DNA from: Metaphire vulgaris
Taxonomy: Eukaryota; Annelida; Clitellata; Crassiclitellata; Megascolecidae
Direction: 5' to 3'
Assembly: GCA_018105865.1 (NCBI GenBank)
Contig: CM030833.1
Span: 9,589,881-9,653,880 of the forward strand
DNA: 64,000 bases
Within the stretch, counting starts at the first letter, position 1, and every line of letters starts with the position of its first letter. Shown piece by piece: positions 51,997-63,806 of this stretch. Both the position numbers and the translations under genes were made by a program. The notes beneath the pieces were generated by a model. The model was given only the letters and a program-made list of their open reading frames with translations. It was not told where the DNA came from and did not search any database.

Positions 51997-52276
51997 CAGT
52001 GGCGTAACGTGGGGGGGGGGGGGGCACTTTGTTGACTGCCCCCTGGCCCGGCGGGGGGCAAAGAGGCGTCTAAGCTAGGGTTAGGTTAGGGTTAACCCTA
52101 ACTTCTTAACCCTAACAACCCTAACCCTAGAAATGAACGTGCTGACGACCTTTTTTTTTTGCTCGTCAGGATAAAAAAGGAGGTGATGACGGTTTTTTTT
52201 TGCTCGTCAGCACGAAACTTTGGGGCCCCATGGCAAAGATGCCCCCCGGGCCCCCAAAAGTCACGCTATGCCACTG
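51997..52276. mobile_element. hAT-type MITE (TIR CAGTGGCGTAACG / CAGTGGCATAGCG)
   Basis: 280 bp; left CAGTGGCGTAACGTGGGG, right (reverse) CAGTGGCATAGCGTGAC; perfect 8-bp duplication TACCATAA (51989-51996, 52277-52284). The centre holds TTAGGGTTAGG...CCTAACCCTA at 52077-52128 and inverted TGCTCGTCAGxA pieces. Confidence 0.9.
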
Positions 52277-52284
52277 TACCATAA

Positions 52285-52864
52285 TAATTACAATAACTGT
52301 AGGCACATTTAGTAAGCATTTAATATGCAATTAGTATGCATCAGATTACAGAACATCAAATACCAATAATACAATCTTAATAAACATTAGCTTATAAATG
52401 CTTAGGAAATGATAAAAGATTCAAGAACTGCTTTATCTTAATAAGAACCTTTAATTTCTGAAAAACAGATTGCACTACAATAACCTCAAACACAAGAAAC
52501 AAAATGCATTATGACAGAGTTATAGCTTCTCAAATTTATGAGCATTTATTCTGAATATTTTTAAAAATTTTCATGACTGCTGATTTTCTGCAAAATATTA
52601 AGTGTTCAAATGCATCACAAAGTAGCAGGAACAAAAAGTTGTCATAAACAATAACATGAAACAATTGAGAAGACACAACTTTCAAATGACGACCAAAGCA
52701 TATTTCAACTTCCATGTATTTCAGAAAAACTCACATCAGCTCATATACTGCAGCTATCGAGTCTCACAATTCATTAAGATAACAAAATTATCACTAAATA
52801 GAAATGATCCAAATTATAACACAGTGAAATCAGATTCAATAGGCATCACTGAATGGTCAGTCGA
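52285..52864 (-). other. Probable 3' UTR of the TBC1D9-like gene
   Basis: It follows the stop codon on the minus strand. A minus-strand AATAAA (TTTATT at 52545-52550) lies about 315 bases after the stop and is a candidate poly(A) signal. The extent is inferred. Confidence 0.35.
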
Positions 52865-53446
52865 TCAAAAACTTGGAGTGTCAGCAAACAAACTCGAATG
52901 ACGGTGAAGTCGACGATTACGAAACTGATCAATAGCAGGCGTCAGGTCAAACTGACAGTCAAAATATGCCACTAGTTCTGGTTCAGTCAACATTGAGGCA
53001 AGGAACTGCTCAAATGAAATAGACCAATCCAGATCAACCTTTGGATTGTCAGCAGAAATAGTTTCCTGATCAGCAGAAACATGCAGTGCATTTCTTCTTG
53101 TTTCCTGAACTACTGCATCAACAATTTCACCTGCTTCACCTTGGCCAGTGCATTCCTTCATGATTTTTGAATCATCATTTCGAACATGACTAGGATTGAC
53201 TGTGCTACAATCATCTTCCAATTTCTTAACTTCATTCTGGCATTCGACAAAAGACACAGAATCTAGATCCTGGCATGTTGGAAAGACTGATGAAGCAAGG
53301 TTGTCGGAACGACTGAAGCGCTTGCCGACCTCTCCAATTTGAAGCAACAGAGTTGCAACAGTTGCTATGGCATGATAAAGCTGCTGCTCATTTGGTTCAT
53401 TGAGAAACATGTCATACAAAGTTTTACACATCTGAATAAATTGTGG
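52865..53446 (-). CDS. TBC1D9-like last exon
   Basis: 582 nt including the stop, acceptor gatatctcatttcag. It starts PQFIQMCKTLYDMFLNEPNE, continues with the conserved GEVGKRFSRSD helix end, then an acidic, Ser/Asp/Glu-rich linker (VECQNEVKKLEDD, MKECTGQGEAGEI), the conserved motif DLDWSISFEQFLASMLTEPE and a basic tail QFRNRRLHRHSS. Confidence 0.95.
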   Translation of the reverse strand, partial: PQFIQMCKTLYDMFLNEPNEQQLYHAIATVATLLLQIGEVGKRFSRSDNLASSVFPTCQDLDSVSFVECQNEVKKLEDDCSTVNPSHVRNDDSKIMKECTGQGEAGEIVDAVVQETRRNALHVSADQETISADNPKVDLDWSISFEQFLASMLTEPELVAYFDCQFDLTPAIDQFRNRRLHRHSSLFADTPSF

Positions 53447-56400
53447 CTGAAATGAGATATCAAAACAAAGAAATAAAAATAGTAAAATACATAAACTTGT
53501 AAAAAATTTGCAATTATATACTGTATATCTAGAACAACCATTATAAGTAACTGCTATAAATATGAACAATAGTTTATGTCTATGGGTCACTTAACCTATC
53601 ACTATTTGATATTGACTCACTATGGGTCGATATCTCTGCCTCATAACCTATTGGTGATATGGATCGTCAGGGTCAAAGGGTTAAATGACCACCGCAACCA
53701 CATCCGCCTCTGCCGCCACTACCACCATCACCATTTCACTGTCAAGTGGCCTAAATAACTATGACATGATCCACTAACAAGAACTGTGTTAAATGAGAAT
53801 AGTAGGAAACAATCGGCAAAACTAATTGGTTTTAAATTGTTCTTTACTGGTGCCTGTGTATGCCACAGTACAATTTAATAAACTGTACTTAACACAGTAC
53901 TTTGTAAAATATCACTAATACATAATGAACAGCAGAAGATGGAGCTCAGCACCATAGCACAGGTAGGAAAACTCAGGGTCTGAGAGAGCTCAGCGCAGGT
54001 GCAATCACAGCTCATCCATCACTTGGACTTCAAATTAGTGACAAGGTTTGTACACAGTGCAGAAGATGACTGTTTCTCTGTTTGTGACATTTGAAAGGAT
54101 CACAGCACTGTTTGCATATGTAAAAAACTGTAGAGACAGTCCAATTTAAAAAGCAACAAAATCATGCACTTTTAACACGTTGAGCGCTGGGGACGTCAAT
54201 TGACATCCTTACTATGGTACTGCAGGGCGCTGGGGACGTCATATGACGGCCTCGCCTGGCAAAGAAACCGTGCCGCAGTCAACGTGTTACACATTTCTTA
54301 TGGAGAGATCTTTTAAAACATAGAATGAGACCTTTATATTTAACAAATTGCATAATGACTTTATTAGATATTATTAGATTACTATTTGTTAAAGATATTA
54401 GAAAGATAGAACATGACATTTAGAAGTAGAAGCTATCTGCAAATCATAGAACCAATCAGAATTTGAGAAACTGATTGACAGATAGCCGTAGTGGATAAAA
54501 GCAGACCTAGTGAGTGATGCGGGACTCATTCGGAAACGGCGATGAACGGGATGCAACAGACGGCGAGGCGGAGTTGGGAAAATTTGGCAATTGGCTTTCA
54601 AATGCATGTGCAGGTAAATGTGAGTTTAATATATTTATCTGGTTGTTTCATGAAATGCTTTTGATTATTATATTTTCAAAACTGTAAATTGTAATGCTTC
54701 CCTCTAGGTGGTATGATGTTATGCAAGCAGGTTCAACCTGAAATTTCAGTGAAGCAATCTGGCTAATTCATCATGATATAAATCTCCCAGAAAGTCCTAT
54801 CTTTATTTAACCTGTTCCAGAGGGAATTAATTTTTTCAAGTCGTTCCCATTCGGCGTAATTAATTTGGGGGAAAGGCGTTCATGTGAAAATGTGAACATA
54901 CAAGTTTTAAACTTACTATATTGCAGGCTATATAGAAGCTAGAAAGATGCGGTTTGCACTGTTGTTTAGCATTTTTATTGCTCTTTCGAACCATCCATGC
55001 CAAAAAAGAAAATTTTGGGGGTAGGGTCCACCCTACAGCCCAAAATAGGACTCCTCCCCAACATTTTGGTCAAATTTTGTTCAAAGCCCCATAGCAAAAT
55101 ATTTTCCACGGTAACCCCCAAACTGTGAGCGAGAAAGTTGTAAAGGGGTGTAATTGGAACAGAACAGTGCAAAAATGTTGAAGATTGGACAAAATTTGGG
55201 GTAGTTATGATTTTTCAAACCCTACTACTCATTGCTCGAAGAAATGACAATTTTGTAAACAGATTTTCAATCTGAAAAACCGAACAACTCAGTATATTTC
55301 AGGCTATATAGAAGCTAAAAAAATGCGGTCTGCACCATTGTTTAGCATTTTTATTGCTCTTTTGAACCATCCGTGCCCCCCAAAAAATTTGGGGGTAGGG
55401 TCCACTCTACAGCCGAAAATCGGACCCCCCAAAAATTCAAAGCGCAATAGCAAAAATTTTTCAGTGGTGACCCCCAACTGTGAGCGAGAAAGTTTTAGGA
55501 CGGTGTAATTGGAACAGAATGGTGCGAAAATTTTGAAGATCGGGCCAAAATTGGCGGAGTTATGATTTTTCAAACCCCAGACTTGAGTCTTTTTCGAGGC
55601 ATTTCAATGCAAAATACCAGCATTTGGACGATCAACGGCAAGTTTTCTTGCTTATATAGTCAAGAACAGCAAAGAAAGTGCTGCTATCTATCGAATGGAT
55701 AGTAACTAAATCGAATTGTTTCTTTGGGTTGCTTTAAAACTTCAATGTCCGGGGTACACACATGCTTATGTGGCGCACCATTTATAAATGGCGTTTGCCG
55801 TTTGGATATGATTTTCGGGCGCCGTTTATAGATGGCGTTATCCGGGAACGGGTTAAACTCTAGCAACAATAATAATATCCATCGATTAGATCCTGAGCCA
55901 TATGTCATCTGCTCCAGGACGTCGGTCTTCATTGCTTCTTGGACCTGGTCTACACCGATGATACCACTCTCCTAAAGCTGATGCCACAAAATATCTCTCT
56001 GGCTTCAGTGCCGCCGCTGCAACATTCTGACTGAAGGCCTCCTGGAAGACGACATGGCTACAGAACCTGGGACACGGCCCTCCACCTTCAGCAGTGTCCA
56101 TCGGCAGCGAAACCATAGAGCCAACAGAGAGCTTCATGTATCTCGGCAGCACCCAGTCATCAAATGGGCATTGTAACAAGGACCTTAAACAATGCATCTC
56201 CCTCACTTCATCAGCCATGTTCTCATTCAACAACATCTGGAGGGACCAATGTATTTCTCTCTTTCTCAAGGTTCATCTGTACAAGGTCCTCATGATGTCA
56301 GTGCTGCTTTATGCCACAGAAACATGAATGCTACTTTCCGTAGACCTTCGCAAGATAGAAGCCTTATCATCATCATCATCATCACACTCCATAGTCCATA

Positions 56401-59400
56401 AGGACCGTCGGAGCCAACGGTGTAAGAGTGCTCGCCCATGGCCCTTTCCTTTCTTTGGCCATGTGTATCGCATTTTGGGTGGTGTCAAGTCCAGTCCATT
56501 CAAGAATGTCATCGATCCATCTTCTCTTTGGTCTTCCTCTTTTTCTCATACCATTTGACCTGCCCATCATCACTGTCTTTATTATTCTGTCATCCCTCAT
56601 TCTGCAGATGTGTCCAAATATCGATAATTTTCTTTCTTTGATCTTCTCCACAACAGTCTTTGTTCGTCCCAGGTCTTTGCGAATAGTATCATTTTTGATC
56701 ATATCTTTATAACTTATTTTCAGCATTTTCCTATAACATTTCATTTCAAATGCGTTCAGTTTTAATCTGTCTTGTTTCTTCATGGTCCATGTCTCACATG
56801 CATACAGTAGGGTAGATATCACGCATGTATCCATAATTCGCAATTTAATGTCTGTGCAAATGTTTTTACTTTTCCAGATCATGTTCAAATTGGCAAAAGT
56901 ACTGCTTGCAATTCCAATCCGTCTTCTTATCTCCTTGCTGCAGTCATTATCTTCGGTTATTAGACTTCCTAAGTAAATAAACTGATCAACACATTCCAAC
57001 TTTTCACCATCAACATGTATTTGAACTCCTTTGTTGTTTCCCATCACCATCACTTTTGTTTTGCTTCTGTTAATAAGTAATCCATATTCTTTGCTGGTTT
57101 GGTATACCTCTGTGAGTTGCTTCTGCAGGTCTTCCTCACTCTCAGCCATTAGATCAATGTCATCAGCAAATCGTAGGTCTTTGATTTGCTGTCCCTGAAT
57201 CATTACACCTCCTTGTGTTTTGGCCTCCATTTTTCCATAATGATTTCTAAGATGGCGATGAATAACAAAGGTGAAATCGGGTCTCCTTGTCGACTGCCAA
57301 TAGTTGCTTTCACCCATTCACTCAGTCCTTGTTTTGTTTTTACCGCCATTTCTGACATATCATATAAACTTCTTATGGTTCTAATAAGTTTTTCTGGTGT
57401 TCCTAAACATGCCAGTGATCCCCACAGACCTTCATGCCATATCGAATCAAATGCCTTTTTAAAATCGATGAAGCAATGATACAGACTCTTTGATTTGCCT
57501 AACGTTTCTTCAGCTATCAATCTAATGGTTAGTATCTGTTGGATTGTACTACGATCTTTCCTGAAACCTCCCTGTTCTTCGCTCAAATTCTCATCGATTG
57601 CACCTCTTAACCTCTCCTGTATGATATTTAACATTATTTTGCACAGGTGGGGGATGAGGGCTATTGTTCTATAATTTTCACATTTTGTTAAGTCTCCTTT
57701 TTTCGGTAATGCTATTAAGATGGATTTGCACCATTCTCTTGGCCATTTTCCGGTTTCCCAAATTGTGCTGCAGATTTTCCACACTTCTTCAACTATACGG
57801 GGTCCACCTGCTTTTATCAGTTCTGCTGGAATTCCATCAGTGCCACAACTTTTGTTATTTCTTAGTCTTTTTATTGCTCTTTCTACTTCAGCCTTCAAGA
57901 TTCCATCTTTATTATCACATTCTGATGGTCTGCCATCTCTTGACTTCAAGTCGTCCAAGATGTTGCTTCCATACTCGTTGGTGTCTGTGTAGAGTTCTCT
58001 GATGTATTCAACCCATCTTTTGGATATTTGATCTTCTTCTGTAAGCAATTTCCCTGCTTTGTCTTTTATGTTTCTTGGCAATGGTTTGAAATCTCCTGTA
58101 AGTTTCTTAATTAGCTTGAATGCTTCTCTTGTTCTGTTGCTTCCAATTGTTTTATCTATTGTATCACATTGCTCCTCTATCCATTTTCTTTTGTCTGATC
58201 TTGCACTCTTCTTTACAGCCTTACACAGTATTTTATACTCGTCCGTATTTTCTGCTCCAGGCCTCTTTCTTAGTATTTTTCTTTCTTCCCACAGTTTTAA
58301 TGTTTCACTACTTATCCATGGCTTCTTTGTCCTTTTTGTTTCTTCCATACCTTCTGCTGCCGTTGCCAACAGCTGTGTAAGCTTAAGTGTTCTCTCCTCC
58401 AAGTTTAAATCATCCTCAATTTCCGGGTTCTCCTCAATACGCTTTCTCACCAATTCGTTTTCCATTTGTATCTTGAACCTGTCATAGATCTTGGTTTTTG
58501 TTCTGATGTTTGGTTGTTTCCTCTTCAGCAGCATCTTAAAGTTACATAAAACAAGTTGATGATCAGATGCAATGTCTGCACTGGGAAAGCTTCGGCACTG
58601 AGTTATCATGCTACGGAATTTTTGTTCAACAAAGATAAAGTCAATCATATTTTTTGTTTGTCCATCGGGTGACCTCCATGTCCATTTGCGGTTACTGGTG
58701 CCCTGAAATTTGGTGTTTGCCACATATAATTTGTTTTGTTTTGCAAAGTCCAAGAGTCTGTCCCCTCTTTCATTTCTCTTTCCAATTCCAAATTTCCCCA
58801 TTACATCCTCAAATCCAATGTTATCATTTCCAATTTTTGCATTCCAGTCTCCTATAATGAATTTGATATCTTCTTTTGATATGTTTGCCATTTCTTCCTC
58901 TAGCTTCCCATAGAAATTTTCCAACAACTGTTCATCACTGTCATTGGTTGGTGCATATGCGACAATAACAGTTATGTTCCTTGGGTATCCTCTGAATCTA
59001 GCTTGCATTAATCTTTCACTTATAGGGTTGTACCCAATTAGAGCTTCAGTTGCCCTCTTTCCTAGCATCATACCAACCCCATATTCATGCTTTTGTCCAC
59101 CCGACCAAATCATTCTACCGCCATCTATCTCACCACTTCCAGTCCACCTTTTCTTCACAGAGACCAATTATGTCATATTTGATTTTGTCCAGTTCTTGTT
59201 TCAGTAATACATAGTTCCCGGTTTGGTATAAGGTCCTGACGTTCCATTCACCTATGGTAATGCCTGGTTTGCTTGGACGTCCCGCTGTTCTGAGCTTCTG
59301 TCTCCTTCCTCTCTTTTGAGACTCAGTAGTCAATTTGTCACTGCACTCCCTAGTCCCCAAGACTACAGCGCGGTCCTTGTTCACCCGGGCGACGACCGAG

Positions 59401-60752
59401 CCGGTATCCTTTGTCTTCCTCTTTTTCACCATTGTTTTGTATCGCGCTTTTACAACAGTGTAGCGACCTCCTGTCAACCCTTCTCCTTTATCCGGGCTTG
59501 GGAGACCCAGCATGGTGTTTCAGGTTGGCCGTAGTGTGTTCTATCCGATTCACACCCGCCCTTTAAGCATACCTGCATGCTCTGCCTGCTTCCGCCTTCG
59601 ATGCCTGCCTTCTTTCTACTAGAGGATGCCATCGTTGCCGTTGAGGACTTCACCCAAACCCTGGGCTGGGGGTGCTTTCTGTCGTCGGCATTTCCTCCGA
59701 CTGTCAGGTGCACCAAACCTTGCCCGTATGGGCTCTGCTTATACCGGCAGATACTCGGTAAGTCTTATACTGTATACAAAATGTCTCCATGCCATCATGG
59801 GAATTCGATGGTATGACTTTATTACCAACCAAGAAGTTCTTACCCGAGCTGCACTACCTCCACTCACCAATCAAACACCAACTGTGCCTTGTTCGGCCAC
59901 ATCGCCCACCTCGACAAGGATGTCCCAGCTCATCGGATCCTTAGCACCCATCTTGATGTATCATCCTGGTCATCATCCCAATTATTCCTGGAGATGCTCT
60001 TGTGGTTGACCAAGGATCCAATGAATTGATCAACTTTGCCGGGACAGCTATAACATTCCTCCTACCATGCTGTGGCATCATGCCATCCTCCGTGGCTACC
60101 ATTCTGAGGCAACACAACGGACCTCCGCGTATGCGAGAAGATGATGATGATGAATAATAATTTGGAAAATGAACACGCACCTGGTTCATCCGAGGAATGC
60201 TTTTCAAATGATCTCTGTTTAGATCCTGTTCTAACTGAGGAGTGGTCAGTCCTGATTGCGGCATGGCAACAGAACCTACCATTTAAAACCCACCAAGCTG
60301 TTACAGAACTCATTCAGAATCTCAAATTGCTAAATCTTACAGTTCACAATTAAAACTGCACAAGTAACTACACATAACAGAAACAAGCAACTACAATTTC
60401 CATAAATATCCTCTAAAACAGTCCTCAAACAGTAAATATCATAGTCAAACAGAATTGATTTTAGCTGCACTTCCAAAATTCATAAAGCTCTTGCTACCAT
60501 TAAAGCATTAATATTGATATCGGTATTTGCATTCTTTAAAGCATAGAATTAAAATTATGGAGAAAAGAAAATCTGCTAATGTAATTTCAACTTGAAACTA
60601 ATACAATATTTTCATTCATACAACATGCACCCATAAATAGCATGTACTGCAATCAAATGCAAATGAATATACATAAAACATCATTTAGAGCCATTCTTGA
60701 TTTCCTCATCATCATTGTCTTTGCACATCCCTCATCCTTTTCTGCTTCATCC

Positions 60753-60842
<90 letters not shown>

Positions 60843-61202
60843 TTCAGTCATAAACAAATTATTTTTTTTTATAAAAAGCTAAATAGCAAAATATAATCTG
60901 TTCAAGTATCCCAGATGAAACTTTTAATTCTAAGCAAATACCTGTTTTGCCTTGCATAAATGATTCAGGAACATAAACTGATGATGGTTCAATAGAAATT
61001 GATGCTTCGATGGAAGAAATTATGGCCGATTCAGGGTAACCAGAGTCAGAAACAGATGAAAACCTTTCTATTACACTAACATCAGCAACAGGCCCAGCAA
61101 CATTTATCTGCTTATTAGAAGTTTCTGAATTAATAGAATCTGATAGCTGCACAGCATCACCATTGCATGAAGTAACAGCTGCTACCAAAACATCGTCATC
61201 AT
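52865..61202 (-). CDS. TBC1D9/TBC1D9B-like Rab GTPase-activating protein, C-terminal exons
   Basis: TBC1D9-family proteins are cytosolic Rab GAPs with two GRAM domains, a TBC domain and an EF-hand region, followed by a C-terminal block. Three exons are present: 61202-60942, 60275-60181 and 53446-52865. Phases 1/1 and 0/0 fit exactly. The joined product reads ...GKTG|SVAMPQSG...IPRMNQ|PQFIQMCKTLYDMF, LYHAIATVATLLLQIGEVG, an acidic linker, SISFEQFLASMLTEPELV and ends ADTPSF. Human TBC1D9B has the parallel blocks (PKMNQEQFIELCKTLYNMF; LYHAIATVASLLLRIGEVG; CISFEQILASILTE). The TBC domain must lie right of 61.2 kb. The 6.7-kb second intron was enlarged by a full RTE LINE, another LINE and a piggyBac-like MITE. 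The gene converges with the channel gene. Confidence 0.9.
53866..54150. repeat. Copy of a 240-280-bp segment also found at 62280-62520
   Basis: Shares 'tgtacttaacacagtact', 'agcagaagatggagctca', 'cactgtttgcatatg' with 62280-62520, same orientation. Part of it is also in the right arm of the fold-back element (inverted, 63100-63185). Both copies lie on the TBC1D9-like side of the window. Confidence 0.8.
54173..54289. mobile_element. Short MITE (TIR TAACACGTTGA)
   Basis: 117 bp; left TAACACGTTGAGCGCTGG, right (reverse) TAACACGTTGACTGCGGC; an internal direct repeat GCGCTGGGGACGTCAnnTGAC occurs twice. The flanks are T/A rich; target duplication unclear. Confidence 0.65.
54807..55856. mobile_element. 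piggyBac-like MITE with an internal tandem duplication
   Basis: 1050 bp from TTAACCTGTTCC to GGAACGGGTTAA, TTAA at both borders (54807-54810, 55853-55856). Two tandem, diverged copies of a block ('ggctatatagaagcta', 'gggtagggtccaccctac', 'tgtgagcgagaaagtt', 'gttatgatttttcaaacc') at about 54920-55225 and 55295-55580. Relatives at 590-865 and 18542-19030. No transposase. Confidence 0.75.
55860..56358 (+). mobile_element. LINE RT C-terminal half (continues at 59769-60165)
   Basis: + strand: SIGSETIEPTESFMYLGSTQ, SSNGHCNKDLKQCISLTSSA, HLYKVLMMSVLLYATET, then DLRKIEA at the right border. The typical continuation, FHTKCLHAIMGIRWYD, occurs at 59775 onward; the 3.4 kb between is the RTE insertion. 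Confidence 0.75.
56368..59759 (-). mobile_element. Near-complete RTE-like LINE
   Basis: About 3.39 kb, typical RTE size. Minus-strand frames: 59513-59130 (TIGEWNVRTLYQTGNYVLLK, start of the APE endonuclease), 59167-57203 (FIIGDWNAKIGNDN, ASDHQLVLCNF, IKRLRNNKSCGTDGIPAELI, FIDFKKAFDSIWHEGLW, GSRQGDPISPLLF) and 57317-56382 (IKDLRFADDIDLMAES with the FADD active site, LLYACETWTMKKQDRLKLNA, KLSIFGHICRMRDDR, RPKRRWIDDILEWTG). Adjacent frames overlap, so only two frameshifts separate it from a single ORF. 3' tail (TGA)n at 56371-56385. Candidate target duplication AAGCCTTAT (56359-56367) / AAGTCTTAT (59760-59768). Young, but inactive as read. Confidence 0.9.
59769..60165 (+). mobile_element. LINE 3' end, completing 55860-56358
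   Basis: + strand: YTKCLHAIMGIRWYDFITNQ, EVLTRAALPP, shifted HIAHLDKDVPAHR and a GATGATGATGAATAATAA tail at 60140-60160. The tail ends about 20 bases before the TBC1D9-like middle exon. Confidence 0.75.
60181..60275 (-). CDS. TBC1D9-like middle exon
   Basis: 95 nt; acceptor aaatggtag, donor accag|gtgcgt. Phase 1 in (GT TCT...), phase 0 out. It reads SVAMPQSGLTTPQLEQDLNR and DHLKSIPRMNQ. The end IPRMNQ corresponds to LPKMNQ in TBC1D9B, directly before the FIELCKTLY helix. Confidence 0.85.
60757..60839. repeat. (TA)n microsatellite
   Basis: About 41 uninterrupted AT repeats. Confidence 0.95.
60942..61202 (-). CDS. TBC1D9-like exon, disordered linker
   Basis: 261 nt; acceptor aaattatttag, donor aaacag|gtattt; phase 1 in and 1 out, compatible with the next exon. 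Sequence is acidic and Ser-rich (DDDVLVAAVTSCNGDAVQL, SVIERFSSVSDSGYPESAII, SVYVPESFMQGKT) with no known fold. Assigned by position, phase and splice sites rather than homology. Confidence 0.65.
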
Positions 61203-61332
61203 CTAAATAATTTAAGACATGATACATACAACAACAGTTTTAAAAGAGCAAATAAAGCTCTCAATATGTTTGCCATAAGTGTACAGTACCCCCTATATAT
61301 TGAAATCAAATCCAAACTCGAGACTCTCTATA

Positions 61333-61480
61333 GCATTGTTTCCCAAAGTGTGGGCCATGACCCACTTTTGGGTCGCAAAGCTTTGGCAAGTGGGTCACCA
61401 AATTTTCTCAGAATTTTGGCCATTTGACATTTGATTGGGCTATAACTAACATTGTAGCTCACTCACTCAGTCACTTGCAG
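61333..61480. mobile_element. One end of a hAT-like element
   Basis: 'cattgtttcccaaagtgtgg' followed by 'gacccacttttgggtcgc' is the end layout seen in hAT MITEs such as the one at 40768. No second end located. Confidence 0.4.
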
Positions 61481-61677
61481 CTGTACATCATCAAAGAGGG
61501 TCATTGTGACAGCCAGGTTAGTCTGCGGTTGCGCTGAGAACACCTGATCGACAGGGGAGAAGCACGCACGGAGGATGCAGCCCGTTCCCAAAATTAAGTC
61601 AGTAGTTGCCCCATGCCTGGAATCACAAGGCCAGTGTCAATTGAAACTAATCTTATACGCATTGCTACGTTGCAATA

Positions 61678-63806
61678 GGGTCATTCCACGTCAAATCAAC
61701 ACAGTCATCGGACGTCACCGTCTCAGATTTTGATGAAAATTGGCACACTTGTTCATCCCCACAAGTAATGTTGAAAACCATAATATTAAAGTTTTGGGTC
61801 AACCCATGTCCAAACTATGGGTCATGAAACTTTGCTCTGCAACTCACCACTAAAACTGTAATATCTCCACTTCTATGATAGCTAGAGACATGATCTTTGC
61901 ACCAAACTTTAGCTTTTTGAAAGCCCTGTCTGGGCCAATCAACAGGTACACCAATAGTTTGAAAACCAAAAGAGCAGAAGCAATCGTATCACATAATTTG
62001 ACATTTCAAAATACATGCAACAATATTTATGATTTATTTGTGGATAAGTCTTACATCATGAGGAATTATTGGTGAAAATTTCAGAGTGGGCACTCTTATA
62101 GTTTTTATGCAGTGATTAAAAGAATATTCGCCCCCAATGCAAAAATCGCAATTAAAACATTCCTGTTGAACATTGCATTCACTAAGTGACTGACCTAATT
62201 TAATTTGCCAGTTACATCTGACACTTAGACAAATCTGTGATAGTTTACCTTACATTTAAAAGTATTTTTATTTATGTTTTCAATTTAATAAGCTGTACTT
62301 AATACAGTACTTTGCAAAATATCACGAATACATAACAGAACAGCAGAAGATGGAGCTCAACAGCATATCACAGTTCAGGAAAACTCAGGGATTGAGAGAG
62401 CTCAGTGCATGTGCAATCACATCTCAGCCATCACCCAGACTTTAAATTAGTGACAAGATCTGTACACAGTACAGAAAGATGATCACAGCACTGTTTGCAT
62501 AGTCTTTTAAATTGAGATACACCGCCATTTCACTGCTTGAAGCCATTGCTGACATTCTACCGATTTCACAGGAGTTCATAGTCTCTCAAATACAATAGAC
62601 AAACTTATTTAGACAGAAAATCAGCTAATCAGTCCAACTTATGATGCTCTGACATCAGTATCAGCATGTGTTAAAGATAGCAGACACACACATATTAGGC
62701 AATTTCACATTCATTTTTCTTCTAACACTTGATCTTAAGGATTCTTGTTCAGAACTGCAGTCAGGATTAGACTGGAGAAATACTGGACCAATATATACAG
62801 ACTGGTATTTTAATAATAGCATGAAACTTTGTGTCTGCTAGACAGCTATTCTTTGTATTCTAACAGTAAAAACTAATGAAATACCTATGTTCTAAGTTAC
62901 TTGTTCTACATGAAATTACTGTATCAAACTAAGTTACCTAATACTGATTTAAGCCCTTGCAAACAGAATAACAACCTTCAAACACAAGAACAAAGATATG
63001 AACCCAGAAAATAATGCACAAAACAAGAGTAAAGTCAAGTAAATAAAGTATCTTGAATAGATTTATATTCTTCATGCTTTTTGTTAACTGTGCTATGCTG
63101 TTGAGCTCCATCTTCTGCTGTTCTGTTATGTATTCGTGATATTTTGCAAAGTACTGTATTAAGTACAGCTTATTAAATTGAAAACATAAATAAAAATACT
63201 TTTAAATGTAAGGTAAACTATCACAGATTTGTCTAAGTGTCAGATGTAACTGGCAAATTAAATTAGGTCAGTCACTTAGTGAATGCAATGTTCAACAGGA
63301 ATGTTTTAATTGCGATTTTTGCATTGGGGGCGAATATTCTTTTAATCACTGCATAAAAACTATAAGAGTGCCCACTCTGAAATTTTCACCATTTATTCCT
63401 CACAATGTAAGACTTATCCACAAATAAAATCATAAATATTGTTGCATACGTATTGGTCGAAATGTCAAATTATGTGATACGATTGCTTCTGCTCTTTTGG
63501 TTTTCAAACTCTTGGTGTACCTGTTGATTAGCCCAGATAGGGCTTTCAAAAAGCTAAAGTTTGGTGCAAAGATCATGTCTCTAGCTATCATAGAAGTGGA
63601 GATATTACAGTTTTAATGTCGCGAGTTGGCGCCGGTGGACCAAAGTTTCATGACCCATAGTTTGGACATGGGTTGACCCAAAACTTTAATATTATGGTTT
63701 TCAACATTACTCATTGGGATGAACAATTGTGCCAATTTTCGTCAAAATCTGAGACGGTGACGTCCGATTTTATTCAAAAATGTGTTGATTTGACGCGGAA
63801 TGACCC
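61678..63806. mobile_element. Fold-back element with about 700-bp inverted arms
   Basis: Left arm 61678-62365 and right arm 63094-63806 are imperfect inverse copies; the ends are GGGTCATTCCACGTCAAATC and (reverse) GGGTCATTCCGCGTCAAATC. AATA flanks both sides (61674-61677, 63807-63810), a possible 4-bp duplication. The loop (62366-63093) is non-coding. No transposase, so probably mobilised in trans. Confidence 0.8.

Noticed and set aside
56428..58487. Long + strand open frames opposite the RTE element
   Set aside because: Shadows of the minus-strand RTE ORF, which has clear endonuclease and RT motifs.
59577..59816. + strand frames near the RTE 5' end
   Set aside because: They overlap the RTE 5' UTR and do not contain motifs; only the part right of 59769 belongs to a LINE.
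60642..60896. Open frame with long YIYIYI run
   Set aside because: Pure translation of the (TA)n microsatellite.
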